Source: Candidatus Kosakonia sp. 282A-S69 (GTDB lineage Bacteria; Pseudomonadota; Gammaproteobacteria; Enterobacterales; Enterobacteriaceae). Taken from it: a stretch of 32,000 nucleotides of DNA. The notes under the pieces were generated by a model. That model worked only from the letters and a program-made list of their open reading frames with translations, made no database searches and had not been told where the DNA came from. The stretch spans positions 104,001 to 136,000 of the forward strand of contig NZ_JAROAU010000005.1 of NCBI RefSeq assembly GCF_029433855.1. Reading direction: 5' to 3'. The number at the start of each line of letters is the position of its first letter. Within the stretch, counting starts at the first letter, position 1. Positions 19,548 through 28,103 of the stretch are shown here, piece after piece. Position numbers and translations under genes: made by a program.

Positions 19548-20574
19548 ACTCTTGACGCAGTTGCAGATCCAGCGGCGTTTTACTCGGCTCACCGCCAATC
19601 TCCCGCGCCAGCTTCGGCACCATATAACCGGAGACCAGTGTCAGCAGCTCACGCATAATCTCCCGCGCTGTTTCATCGCTCACCATAAAGTGCGCCGCAC
19701 CCTCTACCCGATCCAGCACATGCAGATAGTAAGGCAGGACGCCCGCGTCAAATAAGGCTTTACTGAGATCGGCAAGGGTTTGCGCATTGTCATTTACGCC
19801 GCGCAGCAGCACGCTCTGATTAAGCAGTGTGACGCCCGCCTGGCGCAGTTGCGCCATCGCTGCGCGAAAATCGTCGCCAATTTCCTGCGCGTGGTTGATA
19901 TGGTTCACCAGCAAAATTTGCAGCGAGGAGCGGGCAAAACGGGCGACCAGCGTATCGGTGATGCGCGCCGGGATCACAATCGGCAGGCGGCTATGAATGC
20001 GCAGCCGCTTAAGGTGTGGAATGGCTTCCAGCTGCGCGATCAACCACTCAAGCTCATGATCTTTGGCCATCAGCGGATCGCCGCCGGAGAAGATGATCTC
20101 ATCCAGCTCCGGGTGCGCGGCAATATAGTCCAGCGCGCCCTGCCAGTTCCGCTTGTTGCCCTGATTATCGGCGTACGGGAAGTGGCGACGGAAACAGTAG
20201 CGGCAATTAACCGCACAGCCGCCTTTTACCAGCAGCAGCGCGCGGTTGCGGTATTTATGCAGCAACCCTGGCACCACGCTACTCTGTTCATCCAGCGGAT
20301 CGGTGCTGTAACCCGGCGCAGAGATAAACTCTTCGCTTGTGGTAAGTACCTGACGCAGAAGCGGATCGTTGACATCGCCTTTGCGCATGCGCGCGACAAA
20401 TGCGCGCGGCACCCGCAGCGGGAAAAGCCGCTTTGCTTCGCGTCCACGTAGCAGAGCTTCATCGGGTTCTATATTTAAAATATGTAGCAGTTCATCGGGA
20501 TCGGTGATTACATCGGCAAGTTGCAATAACCAATCTTCTCTGGAGGGGGTTTTTAGGGTTACAATGTGTGCCAT
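19546..20574 (-). CDS. epmB: EF-P lysine 2,3-aminomutase EpmB
   Basis: EpmB is a radical SAM, PLP-dependent enzyme that converts (S)-alpha-lysine to (R)-beta-lysine, the substrate used by EpmA to modify EF-P. The 342-residue protein has the cluster motif CAVNCRYC (Cys120, Cys124, Cys127), identical in position to E. coli. It also has FSGGDPLM, the PLP-region sequence [15 protein letters not shown] near the C-terminus, and conserved [11 protein letters not shown]. The ATG at 20574 matches the E. coli start but has no clear Shine-Dalgarno; an in-frame TTG at 20601 is the alternative. It is divergent from efp with only 41 bases between the starts, so the promoters must overlap the coding ends. 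Confidence 0.95.
   Translation of the reverse strand: MAHIVTLKTPSREDWLLQLADVITDPDELLHILNIEPDEALLRGREAKRLFPLRVPRAFVARMRKGDVNDPLLRQVLTTSEEFISAPGYSTDPLDEQSSVVPGLLHKYRNRALLLVKGGCAVNCRYCFRRHFPYADNQGNKRNWQGALDYIAAHPELDEIIFSGGDPLMAKDHELEWLIAQLEAIPHLKRLRIHSRLPIVIPARITDTLVARFARSSLQILLVNHINHAQEIGDDFRAAMAQLRQAGVTLLNQSVLLRGVNDNAQTLADLSKALFDAGVLPYYLHVLDRVEGAAHFMVSDETAREIMRELLTLVSGYMVPKLAREIGGEPSKTPLDLQLRQE
20560..20565 (+). promoter_or_regulatory. Candidate -10 element of efp promoter
   Basis: TACAAT lies 50 bases before the efp ATG, inside the first codons of divergent epmB. The intergenic space is too short for a full promoter. The -35 element is weak, so this is a guess from position and one hexamer. 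Confidence 0.35.
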
Positions 20575-20615
20575 TTTTTTGGCTAAGCTACCAGTTAACA
20601 ATTTCAGAGGGCCTT

Positions 20616-21182
20616 ATGGCGACTTACTATAGCAACGATTTTCGTGCCGGTCTTAAAATCATGATGGACGGCGAACCGTACGCGGTTGAGGCCAGCGAAT
20701 TCGTGAAACCGGGCAAAGGCCAGGCGTTCGCACGCGTTAAACTGCGCCGTCTGCTGACCGGTACCCGCGTTGAGAAAACTTTCAAGTCTACCGACTCGGC
20801 TGAAGGCGCGGACGTTGTGGATATGAACCTGACTTACCTCTATAACGACGGTGAGTTCTGGCACTTCATGAACAACGAAACCTTTGAGCAGCTTTCTGCT
20901 GATAAAAAAGCGATTGGCGACAACGAAAAATGGCTGCTGGATCAGGCAGAGTGCATCGTTACCCTGTGGAACGGTCAGCCGATCAGCGTCACGCCGCCGA
21001 ACTTCGTTGAACTGGAAATCGTTGATACCGATCCAGGCCTGAAGGGCGATACTGCAGGTACCGGCGGTAAACCGGCTACCCTGAGCACTGGCGCTGTGGT
21101 TAAAGTGCCGCTGTTCGTTCAGGTTGGTGAAGTGATCAAAGTAGATACCCGCTCCGGCGAATACGTATCTCGTGTGAAGTAA
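20616..21182 (+). CDS. efp: Translation elongation factor P
   Basis: EF-P binds between the ribosomal P and E sites and relieves stalling at polyproline stretches. The 188-residue length is that of E. coli EF-P. The modification loop [11 protein letters not shown] places Lys34 (the beta-lysylation target of EpmA, EpmB and EpmC) exactly as in E. coli. The three beta-barrel domains are intact, with the C-terminal signature near [19 protein letters not shown]. The ATG at 20616 has AGAGGG upstream; the frame extends to 20568 without a site. epmB is divergent next door and epmA lies about 6 kb away, both in this window. Confidence 0.98.
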   Translation: MATYYSNDFRAGLKIMMDGEPYAVEASEFVKPGKGQAFARVKLRRLLTGTRVEKTFKSTDSAEGADVVDMNLTYLYNDGEFWHFMNNETFEQLSADKKAIGDNEKWLLDQAECIVTLWNGQPISVTPPNFVELEIVDTDPGLKGDTAGTGGKPATLSTGAVVKVPLFVQVGEVIKVDTRSGEYVSRVK

Positions 21183-21191
21183 TGCGCACAA

Positions 21192-21220
21192 CCGCGACGT
21201 AGCGCTCTGCTGCGTCGCGG
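21192..21220 (+). terminator. Hairpin after efp
   Basis: CCGCGACG (21192-21199) and CGTCGCGG (21213-21220) form a strong stem, extended inward by further partial pairing. No T-run follows, so it may allow some readthrough into ecnA. Confidence 0.45.
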
Positions 21221-21239
21221 GTTCGTTGAGGCCCGCATA

Positions 21240-21371
21240 ATGAAACGTCTCGCAAAACTCCTCTCACTGCTGCTCATCAGCTGCGCACTGCTCGCAGGCT
21301 GCAATACCGCGCGCGGTATCGGCGAAGATGTGCAGACCCTCGGTCATATCATTTCGCACGCCGCCAGCTAA
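21240..21371 (+). CDS. ecnA: Entericidin A lipoprotein
   Basis: This gene encodes a 43-residue lipoprotein. The hydrophobic signal ends in lipobox LLAGC (Cys21), followed by the entericidin signature CNTARGIGEDVQTLG and the ISHAAS end, like E. coli EcnA. In E. coli entericidin A is described as antidote to the bacteriolytic entericidin B. A GAGG ribosome site lies eight bases upstream. It is followed by ecnB 109 bases later, the usual tandem pair. Confidence 0.93.
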   Translation: MKRLAKLLSLLLISCALLAGCNTARGIGEDVQTLGHIISHAAS

Positions 21372-21441
21372 CCACTTCCTCTCGTCTTAAAAATTATCAT
21401 TTTTCCCGTCGCTTCGCGGGAACTTGTCTATGCTTAAGTTG

Positions 21442-21447
21442 CTATAC
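21442..21447 (+). promoter_or_regulatory. Candidate -10 element of ecnB promoter
   Basis: CTATAC in the context TTGCTATACACAAAC lies about 33 bases before the ecnB ATG. CTATACT-like -10 elements without a good -35 are typical of RpoS promoters, and ecnB is RpoS-dependent in E. coli. The assignment is tentative. Confidence 0.4.
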
Positions 21448-21479
21448 ACAAACGATATTGGCAATAAAAGGAAGATATT

Positions 21480-21626
21480 ATGGTTAAGAAGACATTTGTT
21501 GCGATCTTTTCTGTACTGGTTCTTTCATCCGTACTGACGGCGTGTAACACCACCCGTGGCGTCGGCGAAGACATCTCCGATGGCGGTAGCGCAATTTCTG
21601 GCGCTGCGACCAAAGCACAACAGTGA
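21480..21626 (+). CDS. ecnB: Entericidin B lipoprotein
   Basis: This gene encodes a 48-residue lipoprotein with lipobox LTAC (Cys22) and the mature sequence [20 protein letters not shown]. It matches E. coli EcnB, a stationary-phase toxic lipoprotein that promotes bacteriolysis and forms a pair with EcnA. The ribosome site is AAAGGAAG. A hairpin follows. The gene is convergent with a LuxR-type regulator, the arrangement described for ecnR in some enteric entericidin loci. Confidence 0.95.
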   Translation: MVKKTFVAIFSVLVLSSVLTACNTTRGVGEDISDGGSAISGAATKAQQ

Positions 21627-21633
21627 TGACTGC

Positions 21634-21662
21634 CGGTACGGCCTGTGCCGTACCGTTAGTTT
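21634..21662 (+). terminator. Hairpin terminator between ecnB and regulator
   Basis: CGGTACGGC-CTGT-GCCGTACCG (21634-21655) is a perfect 9-bp stem with a weak TTAGTTT tail. It touches the stop codon of the convergent regulator. Confidence 0.6.
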
Positions 21663-22255
21663 GCCTCGGGTAACGACAAAAACGGCGTAAAGCGGTTTCC
21701 CATCCCCAGCTTCATGCGAATGTTTCTTTTGTAGGTGTAAACGGTTTTACCGTTAATCCTCATTTTTGCTGCGATTGCCGCGTTATCTCTGCCTTCCATC
21801 CATAGGGTTAATACTTTCTCTTCCTGACGCGTTAATAACGGCGTCACAGCTCGTCTTGTCGGCCTGAGCGGGCGCGCCTGCATCATGGTATCAATAGCCT
21901 GCGCCACCTTCTCCAGCGGATCCGTTTTTTGCAAAATCGCCGCGATGGGAAACTGCGTGCAAAATGCCGAGAGCTGTGTGTCGTGGCCCGACTCCAGCAG
22001 CATCACCTGGCAGGATGCGCCGCACACTGAGAAGAGCGAAGCAAGTTGTTGAATATGATGAATTTCATCTTTAAAGCTGTGCAAATCAATAATCACCAAA
22101 TCCGGCTGCCACTGCACAATATGCTCTTTCGCCAGCATTAAATTATGCAAAGCGGTGACAAGAAAAGCGGCGGGAAAGAGATCGGTTTGATTGAGCCAGG
22201 ATTCCATCCCTGAGCGGGTGAAGTAACAGCGGTCAATCACGAGCATTTTGAACAT
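21656..22255 (-). CDS. LuxR-type regulator with receiver-like domain, EcnR-like
   Basis: The 199-residue protein has an N-terminal receiver-like domain (~1-120) and a C-terminal LuxR/NarL-type helix-turn-helix (~135-190: LTRQEEKVLTLWMEGRDNAAIAAKM, GKTVYTYKRNIRMKLGM). The first strand reads MLVIDRCYF instead of the usual paired acidic residues, and the Asp in LVIIDLHS is at the phosphorylation position. The receiver may therefore be phosphorylation-independent, as in RcsA/BglJ-type partners; this is inference. It is convergent with ecnB, matching the position of ecnR, a regulator described with ecnAB in Citrobacter and Enterobacter. The ATG at 22255 has only a weak GAAG site; a GTG at 22285 is possible. 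Confidence 0.82.
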   Translation of the reverse strand: MFKMLVIDRCYFTRSGMESWLNQTDLFPAAFLVTALHNLMLAKEHIVQWQPDLVIIDLHSFKDEIHHIQQLASLFSVCGASCQVMLLESGHDTQLSAFCTQFPIAAILQKTDPLEKVAQAIDTMMQARPLRPTRRAVTPLLTRQEEKVLTLWMEGRDNAAIAAKMRINGKTVYTYKRNIRMKLGMGNRFTPFLSLPEAN

Positions 22256-22463
22256 ATTTTTCTTCGCAGTCAGAGGGGGGCGCACGGCTTCCTGAACCCA
22301 GGAAAGCGATTCATCATATTCGCTGGATATGATGACTAAATGCCTGAATTCCGCTGCGAAGAGGGGCTATTTCTTGCTTTAACTTCCTGAATCTGAAAGG
22401 GCGATCGCGGGGTTGAAATCTGCATGTAAAGGGGCGAAAATGTGACCTTCTTCACTTGACTGA

Positions 22464-22505
22464 CGGGACGACCCGACAGTATCACTCTCTTTCGGGGACG
22501 GCCCC
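22464..22505 (+). ncRNA. Guanidine-II riboswitch (mini-ykkC)
   Basis: Two small hairpins carry the diagnostic ACGR loops: GGG-ACGA-CCC (22465-22474) and GGGG-ACGG-CCCC (22494-22505), joined by a 19-base linker. This is the mini-ykkC/guanidine-II architecture. The second hairpin ends five bases before the Shine-Dalgarno GGAG (22511-22514) of gdx, so guanidine binding probably controls access of the ribosome. Confidence 0.9.
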
Positions 22506-22520
22506 GCACTGGAGCCAACT

Positions 22521-22838
22521 ATGTCCTGGTTTATTCTTTTTATCGCCGGTCTGCTTGAAGTGGTCTGGGCTATCGGCCTGAAATATACCCACGGTTTTAC
22601 CCGTATCACCCCCAGCGTTATTACCGTCGTGGCAATGCTGGTCAGCGTTGTGCTGCTTTCATGGGCGATGAAAACCCTGCCGGTCGGCACCGCATACGCG
22701 GTCTGGACCGGCATTGGCGCCGTCGGCGCGGCCATCGCCGGGATTGTGTTACTCGGCGAGTCCGCAAGCCTGGCGCGTATTGTTAGCCTATGTCTGATTG
22801 TGGCCGGAATTATTGGTTTAAAACTCAGCGCCCATTAA
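22521..22838 (+). CDS. gdx: Guanidinium exporter Gdx (SugE)
   Basis: Gdx is an SMR-family dual-topology inner-membrane antiporter that exports guanidinium in exchange for protons. The 105-residue protein has four hydrophobic helices, the central Glu in [12 protein letters not shown] (Glu13) and the SugE-type motif [15 protein letters not shown]. The guanidine-II riboswitch directly upstream confirms the guanidinium-exporter rather than the drug-exporter subtype. The GGAG ribosome site lies six bases before the ATG. Its stop overlaps the stop of convergent blc inside a 12-base palindrome. Confidence 0.96.
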   Translation: MSWFILFIAGLLEVVWAIGLKYTHGFTRITPSVITVVAMLVSVVLLSWAMKTLPVGTAYAVWTGIGAVGAAIAGIVLLGESASLARIVSLCLIVAGIIGLKLSAH

Positions 22839-23365
22839 TGGGGCTGATCGACCCATATCAGCTTATTCACTTCGAAGCCCTGACGGGTCGCCTCTGCCAG
22901 CATCTTCTCTTTCACCTCGGCCGGAATGGTCGGCGTGCGGGAGAGGATCCACAGGTAGTCGCGATCCGGGCCGCAAATCAGCGCATGGCGATACTCTTTA
23001 TCCAGCGAGATGATGTTATAGCCGCCATAGAACGGGCCGAAGAATGAGACCTTCAGCGACGCGGTGCGCGGATCGCCGGTGAAATAGGCTTTACCAACCG
23101 ACTCCTGCCATTTGCCGCGATCGGGGTTATAACCGCGGTTGATAACGGTTAACCCGCCATCGTCACGCAGGCTGTAGGCTGCGGTGACGCGCTCCAGACC
23201 ACGCTCAAAGCGGTGATCGAAGCGGGCAATCTCATACCATTTCCCTAAGTAGCGTTGCGTATCGAAATTCTGCACCACGGTGACACCTTTTGGCGGCGTG
23301 GGGGTGCTGCAGGCCGTGACTAAAAAAGCAGCGGTGACCGCTGCGAAGATAGGCAGTAAACGCAT
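22835..23365 (-). CDS. blc: Outer membrane lipocalin Blc
   Basis: Blc is a bacterial lipocalin anchored to the outer membrane that binds lysophospholipids and fatty acids. The 176-residue precursor has a signal peptide with lipobox VTAC (Cys19) and the lipocalin motif [34 protein letters not shown] and [15 protein letters not shown] are also near identical to E. coli. The ATG at 23365 has an ideal AGGAGGGAG site. The reading frame continues far upstream through the frdD region, but that part is an out-of-frame shadow of frdD. It lies 83 bases after frdD. E. coli and many relatives have ampC between these two genes; here it is absent. Confidence 0.97.
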   Translation of the reverse strand: MRLLPIFAAVTAAFLVTACSTPTPPKGVTVVQNFDTQRYLGKWYEIARFDHRFERGLERVTAAYSLRDDGGLTVINRGYNPDRGKWQESVGKAYFTGDPRTASLKVSFFGPFYGGYNIISLDKEYRHALICGPDRDYLWILSRTPTIPAEVKEKMLAEATRQGFEVNKLIWVDQPH

Positions 23366-23410
23366 GGTATTCTCCCTCCTGGCTTTTACGTAAGTGTAGA
23401 AGATGGCGGG

Positions 23411-23440
23411 AAATTTGCTCTCCTGCGCCTGCAGGAGAGC
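23411..23440 (-). terminator. Terminator of frdABCD operon
   Basis: GCTCTCCTGC (23417-23426) and GCAGGAGAGC (23431-23440) form a perfect 10-bp stem with a 4-base loop, followed in the frd direction by AAATTT. In E. coli the equivalent hairpin doubles as the ampC attenuator; here blc follows directly. Confidence 0.75.
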
Positions 23441-23448
23441 GACAGGTT

Positions 23449-23808
23449 TTACAGGAAAATCACGCCGACTAACGCAACGACAGTAATAATCGCCGCGAGG
23501 CCGTAGAAAATCCATTTGCCATGGGGCAGGTGCACTTTCAAATCGTGCATCATGTGGTGGATGCGGTGCAGCCCGCACCAGACCGGCAGCACAATCATCA
23601 AAAAGAGAAAGGCGCGGCCAACGAGGCTCTGGGCAAAGGTGATAACGCGCTCGTAGTTCAGCGCCTCGCCGGGGAAGAGACCGAGCGGCAGCAGCAGGCC
23701 GACCAGCAGGATCATCACCGGCGCGAAGATGGCGCTCCACATACCGCCTGCGCCAAACAGGCCCCAGAACATCGGTTCGTCAGAACGTTTTGGATTTGGG
23801 TTAATCAT
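23449..23808 (-). CDS. frdD: Fumarate reductase membrane anchor subunit D
   Basis: FrdD is one of two hydrophobic anchors that bind FrdAB to the inner membrane and contribute to the menaquinol site. The 119-residue protein has three membrane helices and the E. coli-like start [12 protein letters not shown], with [16 protein letters not shown] in the middle. A second ATG lies directly before the chosen one (23811). A GGAATT-like site precedes it. It is the last gene of frdABCD and ten bases after frdC. Confidence 0.97.
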   Translation of the reverse strand: MINPNPKRSDEPMFWGLFGAGGMWSAIFAPVMILLVGLLLPLGLFPGEALNYERVITFAQSLVGRAFLFLMIVLPVWCGLHRIHHMMHDLKVHLPHGKWIFYGLAAIITVVALVGVIFL

Positions 23809-23818
23809 CATCAATTCC

Positions 23819-24214
23819 TCACCAGAAGAGGGCGATAAACAGCACAACCACCGTCACCACGGCAGTTACCACCCACAGCCCTTTTACCACCGGCTCTGGC
23901 CCCATCTTTTCGCCTTTCACCACAATCAGCGACGCTTTCGGCGCCAGATCGAACCAGGTTTTGGTATGTAGCAGCGCGGCTGCCAGCGCGATCAGATTGA
24001 GCAGCAGCACAACCGGGTTTTGCAGGAAAGCGACGAAGCCCATCCAGCTCTCCGGCCCATTTTTCAGCGCGAAAAGGCCATACAGCAGTTCCAGGCTGAA
24101 CCAGACCGCCGGGATCGCTGTCCCTTCGCGCAGCATATAGAAGCGATAAAACGGCAGCGTTTTCCACCAGCTTGATGGCATGGGGCGAACCCAGGCCTTA
24201 CGTTTAGTCGTCAT
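23819..24214 (-). CDS. frdC: Fumarate reductase membrane anchor subunit C
   Basis: FrdC is the second anchor subunit of quinol:fumarate reductase. It has 131 residues with three membrane helices. The start [12 protein letters not shown], the [18 protein letters not shown] segment with the conserved Glu29 region, and [12 protein letters not shown] match E. coli FrdC. An ATG one codon upstream (24217) is possible. It lies ten bases after frdB and ten before frdD, as in a tight operon. Confidence 0.97.
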   Translation of the reverse strand: MTTKRKAWVRPMPSSWWKTLPFYRFYMLREGTAIPAVWFSLELLYGLFALKNGPESWMGFVAFLQNPVVLLLNLIALAAALLHTKTWFDLAPKASLIVVKGEKMGPEPVVKGLWVVTAVVTVVVLFIALFW

Positions 24215-24224
24215 CATGCACTCC

Positions 24225-24959
24225 TTAGCGTGGTTTCAGGGTGGCGATAAGAAAGTCTTTCGAACTCTCAATCTTGCCCTGCTGAATGGCGGCGGCCGGA
24301 TCGACGTGCTTCGGACACACTTCCGAGCAGTAACCGACAAAGGTACAACTCCACACGCCGTTCTGGCCGTTGAGTTGCGCCATGCGCTCCTGCTTGCCGT
24401 GGTCGCGGCTGTCGAGGTTATAACGGTGCGCCAGCGTAATCGCCGCCGGGCCGATAAACTCCGGGTTGAGGCCAAACTGCGGGCAGGCGGCATAGCAGAG
24501 ACCGCAGTTGATACAGCCGGAGAACTGGTGATACTTCGCCATCTGCCCCGGGGTCTGTTTGCCTGGCCCCTGATCGGGCGTGCGCGTATTACCGATGATA
24601 TAGGGCTTAATCGCCTCAAGGCTCTCGATAAAGTGGGTCATATCGACCACCAGATCGCGCTCAATCGGGAAGTTCGCCAGCGCCTCGACCTTCAGCCCCT
24701 TCTCGTAGTCGCGCAGGAACGTTTTACAGGCCAGCTTCGGCACTTTATTGACCATCATGCCGCAGGAGCCGCAAATCGCCATCCGGCACGACCAGCGGTA
24801 GCTAAGATCGGGGGCAAGGTTATCTTTGATATACCCCAGCGCATCGAGCAGCGAGGTGGCTTCATCGTACGGAACGTCATAGAAGGCGCTGTGCGGCGCG
24901 TTGTCGACCTCCGGGTTGTAGCGCACCACTTCAATCTTCAGGTTCTTCATCTCAGACAT
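24225..24959 (-). CDS. frdB: Fumarate reductase iron-sulfur subunit
   Basis: FrdB carries electrons from menaquinol at FrdCD to the flavin in FrdA through three iron-sulfur centres. All ligands are present in 244 residues: the [2Fe-2S] cysteines in [12 protein letters not shown] and KLACK (~57-77), then [12 protein letters not shown] (~148-159) and [17 protein letters not shown] (~204-220) for the [4Fe-4S] and [3Fe-4S] clusters. The ATG at 24959 overlaps the last eight bases of frdA, indicating translational coupling. A longer in-frame extension to 24980 has no support. Confidence 0.98.
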   Translation of the reverse strand: MSEMKNLKIEVVRYNPEVDNAPHSAFYDVPYDEATSLLDALGYIKDNLAPDLSYRWSCRMAICGSCGMMVNKVPKLACKTFLRDYEKGLKVEALANFPIERDLVVDMTHFIESLEAIKPYIIGNTRTPDQGPGKQTPGQMAKYHQFSGCINCGLCYAACPQFGLNPEFIGPAAITLAHRYNLDSRDHGKQERMAQLNGQNGVWSCTFVGYCSEVCPKHVDPAAAIQQGKIESSKDFLIATLKPR

Positions 24960-26742
24960 TGTTCGTCTCCTTCTTCTCACCCGACTCCGCTTCTGCCCCG
25001 TAGACGCGTTTTGCCGGTGGCAGCGTGGTGATTTTCACGTCGCTGTACTCAAGCCGGGTTGTGCCGTCCGCCTCGCGGAAGGCGAGCGTATGTTTGAGGA
25101 AGTTAACGTCATCGCGCTCGGTACAGCCTTCATCGAGGCGCTGGTGAGCACCGCGCGACTCTTTGCGCGCCAGCGCTGAGTGGGCCATACATTCGGCAAC
25201 ATTCAGGCCATGGCCCAGCTCCAGGGTGTAGAGAATATCGGTGTTGAAGACGCTAGAGGTGTCGGTAATGCGTACCCGTTTGAAGCGCTCCTGAAGCTCA
25301 GCAAGCTTATCGACGGTTTTCTGCATCAGTTCCGGCGTGCGGTAAATGCCGCAGCCCTCTTCCATCGATTCGCCCATCTCATCGCGGATTTTCGCCCAGC
25401 TTTCGGTGCCGTTCTGGTTCACCAGCGCTTTCAGACGCTGTTCAACATCGGTGGCCTGAGCGTTGAGCGCATCCTCATTTGCCGGGCTGGCAGTAGAGGC
25501 GCGTTCAATCGCCTGCTCGCCCGCCAGACGACCAAAGACCACCAGCTCCGCCAGCGAGTTAGAGCCAAGACGGTTAGCACCGTGCAGGCCAACCGAGGAG
25601 CATTCACCGACGGCAAACAGCCCGACGATGCGCGATTCGCAATTCTGATCCGTCTCAATGCCGCCCATGGTGTAGTGCGCGGTCGGGCGCACCGGGATCG
25701 GTTCTTTGATCGGATCGACGCCGACATAGGCTTTTGCCAGTTCGCAGATAAACGGCAGGCGCTCTTTGATCTTCTTCTCGCCAAGATGGCGCAGATCGAG
25801 ATGCACCACATCGCCGCGCGGCGTGGAGATGGTGTTGCCTTTACGCCACTCGTGCCAGAAGGCCTGTGAGACTTTGTCACGCGGGCCAAGCTCCATATAT
25901 TTGTTTTTCGGTTCGCCGAGCGGCGTTTCCGGCCCCATGCCGTAATCCTGCAGGTAGCGATAGCCGTTTTTATTCACCAGGATACCGCCTTCGCCGCGGC
26001 AACCCTCCGTCATCAGAATGCCGGAGCCGGGCAGGCCGGTCGGGTGATACTGCACAAACTCCATATCGCGCAGCGGCACGCCGTGTGAGAGCGCCATGCC
26101 CATGCCGTCCCCGGTGACGATGCCGCCGTTGGTGTTATAACGGTAAACGCGGCCTGCACCGCCCGTCGCCATCACCACCGCGTTAGCGCGGATCTGAATC
26201 AGCGTACCTTCCATCATGTTCATCGCGACGAGGCCGCGTACGTGGTTATCATCCACCAGGATATCGAGGACAAAGTGTTCGTCGAAGCGATGAATTTGCG
26301 GGAACTGTAAAGAGGTTTGAAACAGCGTGTGCAGCATGTGGAAGCCGGTTTTATCGGCGGCGAACCAGGTGCGCTCGATCTTCATGCCGCCAAAGCGACG
26401 CACGTTCACCGTGCCGTCCTCGCGGCGGCTCCACGGGCAACCCCACTGTTCAAGCTGGGTCATCTCCGTGGGGCAGTGATGGACAAAGTAGTCGACGACA
26501 TCCTGTTCGCAAAGCCAGTCACCACCTGCCACGGTATCGTGGAAATGGTACTCAAAGCTGTCGTGATCCTGGGCGACGGCGGCGGAACCGCCCTCGGCGG
26601 CAACGGTGTGGCTGCGCATGGGATAGACTTTTGAAATCAGTGCGATCCTGGCGTTGGGATGAGCCTGCGCCGCGGCAATCGCGGTGCGTAATCCTGCTCC
26701 ACCTGCGCCAATCACAGCGATATCGGCTTGAAAGGTTTGCAC
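24952..26742 (-). CDS. frdA: Fumarate reductase flavoprotein subunit
   Basis: FrdA holds covalent FAD and reduces fumarate to succinate at the cytoplasmic face during anaerobic respiration. It has 596 residues. The Rossmann start reads [17 protein letters not shown], and [10 protein letters not shown] contains His45 for covalent FAD attachment. The active-site segments include [17 protein letters not shown] and [10 protein letters not shown]. The GTG start, as in E. coli, is preceded by GGAGG. It is the first gene of frdABCD. An FNR-type control region lies upstream, and divergent epmA is the neighbour. Confidence 0.98.
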   Translation of the reverse strand: MQTFQADIAVIGAGGAGLRTAIAAAQAHPNARIALISKVYPMRSHTVAAEGGSAAVAQDHDSFEYHFHDTVAGGDWLCEQDVVDYFVHHCPTEMTQLEQWGCPWSRREDGTVNVRRFGGMKIERTWFAADKTGFHMLHTLFQTSLQFPQIHRFDEHFVLDILVDDNHVRGLVAMNMMEGTLIQIRANAVVMATGGAGRVYRYNTNGGIVTGDGMGMALSHGVPLRDMEFVQYHPTGLPGSGILMTEGCRGEGGILVNKNGYRYLQDYGMGPETPLGEPKNKYMELGPRDKVSQAFWHEWRKGNTISTPRGDVVHLDLRHLGEKKIKERLPFICELAKAYVGVDPIKEPIPVRPTAHYTMGGIETDQNCESRIVGLFAVGECSSVGLHGANRLGSNSLAELVVFGRLAGEQAIERASTASPANEDALNAQATDVEQRLKALVNQNGTESWAKIRDEMGESMEEGCGIYRTPELMQKTVDKLAELQERFKRVRITDTSSVFNTDILYTLELGHGLNVAECMAHSALARKESRGAHQRLDEGCTERDDVNFLKHTLAFREADGTTRLEYSDVKITTLPPAKRVYGAEAESGEKKETNNV

Positions 26743-26838
26743 GACATTCCTCCAGATTATTGTTGTTCCGCAACGATAAGCCAGGTGCGCTTGCCTTCAT
26801 TACGGAAGGGGTCCACTGCTCCTTTTGGGGTAGCGGGC

Positions 26839-26844
26839 AGTATA
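26839..26844 (-). promoter_or_regulatory. Candidate -10 element of frdABCD promoter
   Basis: TATACT read on the minus strand would start transcription near 26832, about 90 bases before frdA, matching the leader length of the E. coli frd operon. There is no good -35, as expected for FNR activation. Confidence 0.6.
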
Positions 26845-26865
26845 TCCATATTGACTGAGGGGAAA

Positions 26866-26879
26866 TTTGACGTGTTCGA
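26866..26879 (-). promoter_or_regulatory. Predicted FNR site of frd promoter
   Basis: TCGAACACGTCAAA on the minus strand corresponds in position (about -41 from the inferred start) and half-site sequence (GTCAAATTT) to the E. coli frd FNR site as I recall it. It deviates from the TTGAT-N4-ATCAA consensus, as the E. coli one does. Confidence 0.5.
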
Positions 26880-26916
26880 GTGTTTTGCTGTTCTTCCTGC
26901 TGATGCGGCTTCCAGC

Positions 26917-26930
26917 TTGATCGATATCAT
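26917..26930. promoter_or_regulatory. Second FNR-like box
   Basis: TTGAT-CGAT-ATCAT matches the FNR consensus TTGAT-N4-ATCAA at nine of ten positions. It lies about 90 bases upstream of the inferred frd start and 120 bases before epmA. Confidence 0.5.
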
Positions 26931-27049
26931 CTCTAAATAGCTCTTATCTATTTATTGATGCAGCCTATGAAAATTATCTGTGCAAAATTTGTCTAACCAG
27001 ATCGATGCGGGTAGACTTCGTGCCCTTGTTAGAAATCGGAGAAAGAACC

Positions 27050-28027
27050 ATGAGCGAGACGGCAACCTGGCAGCCGAGCGCATCCATCCCCAACTTATTG
27101 AAACGCGCGGCAATAATGGCGGAAATTCGCCGTTTCTTTGCCGATCGCGGCGTACTGGAGGTGGAGACGCCCTGTATGAGCCAGGCAACGGTGACCGACG
27201 TGCATCTGGTTCCCTTTGAAACCCGTTTTGTTGGCCCCGGCCACTCTCAGGGCATCAATCTCTACCTGATGACCAGCCCCGAATACCATATGAAGCGCCT
27301 GCTGGCCGCGGGCTGTGGCCCGGTTTTCCAGCTCTGCCGCAGCTTCCGTAATGAAGAGATGGGGCGCCATCACAACCCTGAATTCACCATGCTCGAATGG
27401 TATCGTCCGCACTATGACATGTACCGTTTGATGAATGAGGTGGATGATTTGCTGCAACAGGTACTCGAGTGCCCGGCTGCAGAATCCCTCTCCTATCAAC
27501 AGGCGTTCCAGCGCTATCTGGAGGTCGATCCGCTTTCGGCGGATAAAGCCCAGTTGCGTGAAGTGGCGGCGAAGCTGGATCTGAGCAATATCGCCGATAC
27601 GGAAGAGGATCGTGACACCCTGCTGCAACTGCTGTTTGCCATCGGTGTCGAGCCGCAGATCGGCAAAGATCGTCCCACCTTTGTTTACCACTTCCCGGCA
27701 AGCCAGGCAGCCCTGGCGCAGATCAGCACCGAAGATCACCGCGTCGCAGAGCGGTTTGAGGTCTACTTTAAAGGGATCGAGCTGGCAAATGGCTTCCATG
27801 AACTGACCGATGCCCGCGAGCAGCAGCAGCGCTTCGAGCAGGATAACCGCAAGCGCGCCGCGCGCGGATTGCCGCAGCAGCCGGTAGATGTCAATTTGCT
27901 GGAAGCGTTAAAAGCGGGCCTGCCGGACTGCTCTGGCGTCGCGCTGGGCGTTGATCGCCTGGTGATGCTGGCGCTGCAGGCTGAAACCCTGGCGGAAGTG
28001 ATGGCGTTTAGCGTCGACCGGGCGTAA
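27050..28027 (+). CDS. epmA: EF-P beta-lysyltransferase EpmA
   Basis: EpmA (PoxA/GenX) is a truncated class II lysyl-tRNA synthetase paralogue that attaches (R)-beta-lysine to Lys34 of EF-P instead of charging tRNA. The 325-residue protein is only a catalytic domain, without the N-terminal anticodon-binding domain. It has class II motif 2 ([20 protein letters not shown]) and motif 3 ([12 protein letters not shown]). Sequence is near identical to E. coli. The ATG at 27050 has GGAG nine bases upstream; the frame runs back to 27005 without need. It is divergent from frdA. mscM lies convergent about 90 bases downstream, without yjeM and its neighbours found here in E. coli. Confidence 0.97.
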   Translation: MSETATWQPSASIPNLLKRAAIMAEIRRFFADRGVLEVETPCMSQATVTDVHLVPFETRFVGPGHSQGINLYLMTSPEYHMKRLLAAGCGPVFQLCRSFRNEEMGRHHNPEFTMLEWYRPHYDMYRLMNEVDDLLQQVLECPAAESLSYQQAFQRYLEVDPLSADKAQLREVAAKLDLSNIADTEEDRDTLLQLLFAIGVEPQIGKDRPTFVYHFPASQAALAQISTEDHRVAERFEVYFKGIELANGFHELTDAREQQQRFEQDNRKRAARGLPQQPVDVNLLEALKAGLPDCSGVALGVDRLVMLALQAETLAEVMAFSVDRA

Positions 28028-28077
28028 CTGCCCGCTTGTGACGGGCGGTTACGCTCTACATAAAGGCTTCTCAACGA

Positions 28078-28103
28078 GCCGGATAAACGCAACGCTATCC
28101 GGC
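28078..28103. repeat. REP-like palindrome between epmA and mscM
   Basis: GCCGGAT (28078-28084) and ATCCGGC (28097-28103) form the arms of a REP-type element around AAACGCAACGCT, similar to enterobacterial repetitive extragenic palindromes found between convergent genes. A single unit is visible. Confidence 0.7.

Larger units (their letters stand above)
26743..27049. other. Divergent control region frdA / epmA
   Basis: These 307 bases hold the frd promoter (-10 at 26839-26844), a homologue of the E. coli frd FNR site (26866-26879) and a second, closer-to-consensus FNR box (26917-26930). The epmA ribosome site GGAG lies nine bases before its ATG. No other gene is supported. Confidence 0.7.

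Noticed and set aside
22338..22520. Minus-strand open frames opposite gdx and its leader (22336-22518, 22379-22735)
   Set aside because: They are antisense to gdx and its riboswitch, lack ribosome sites and show no family features.
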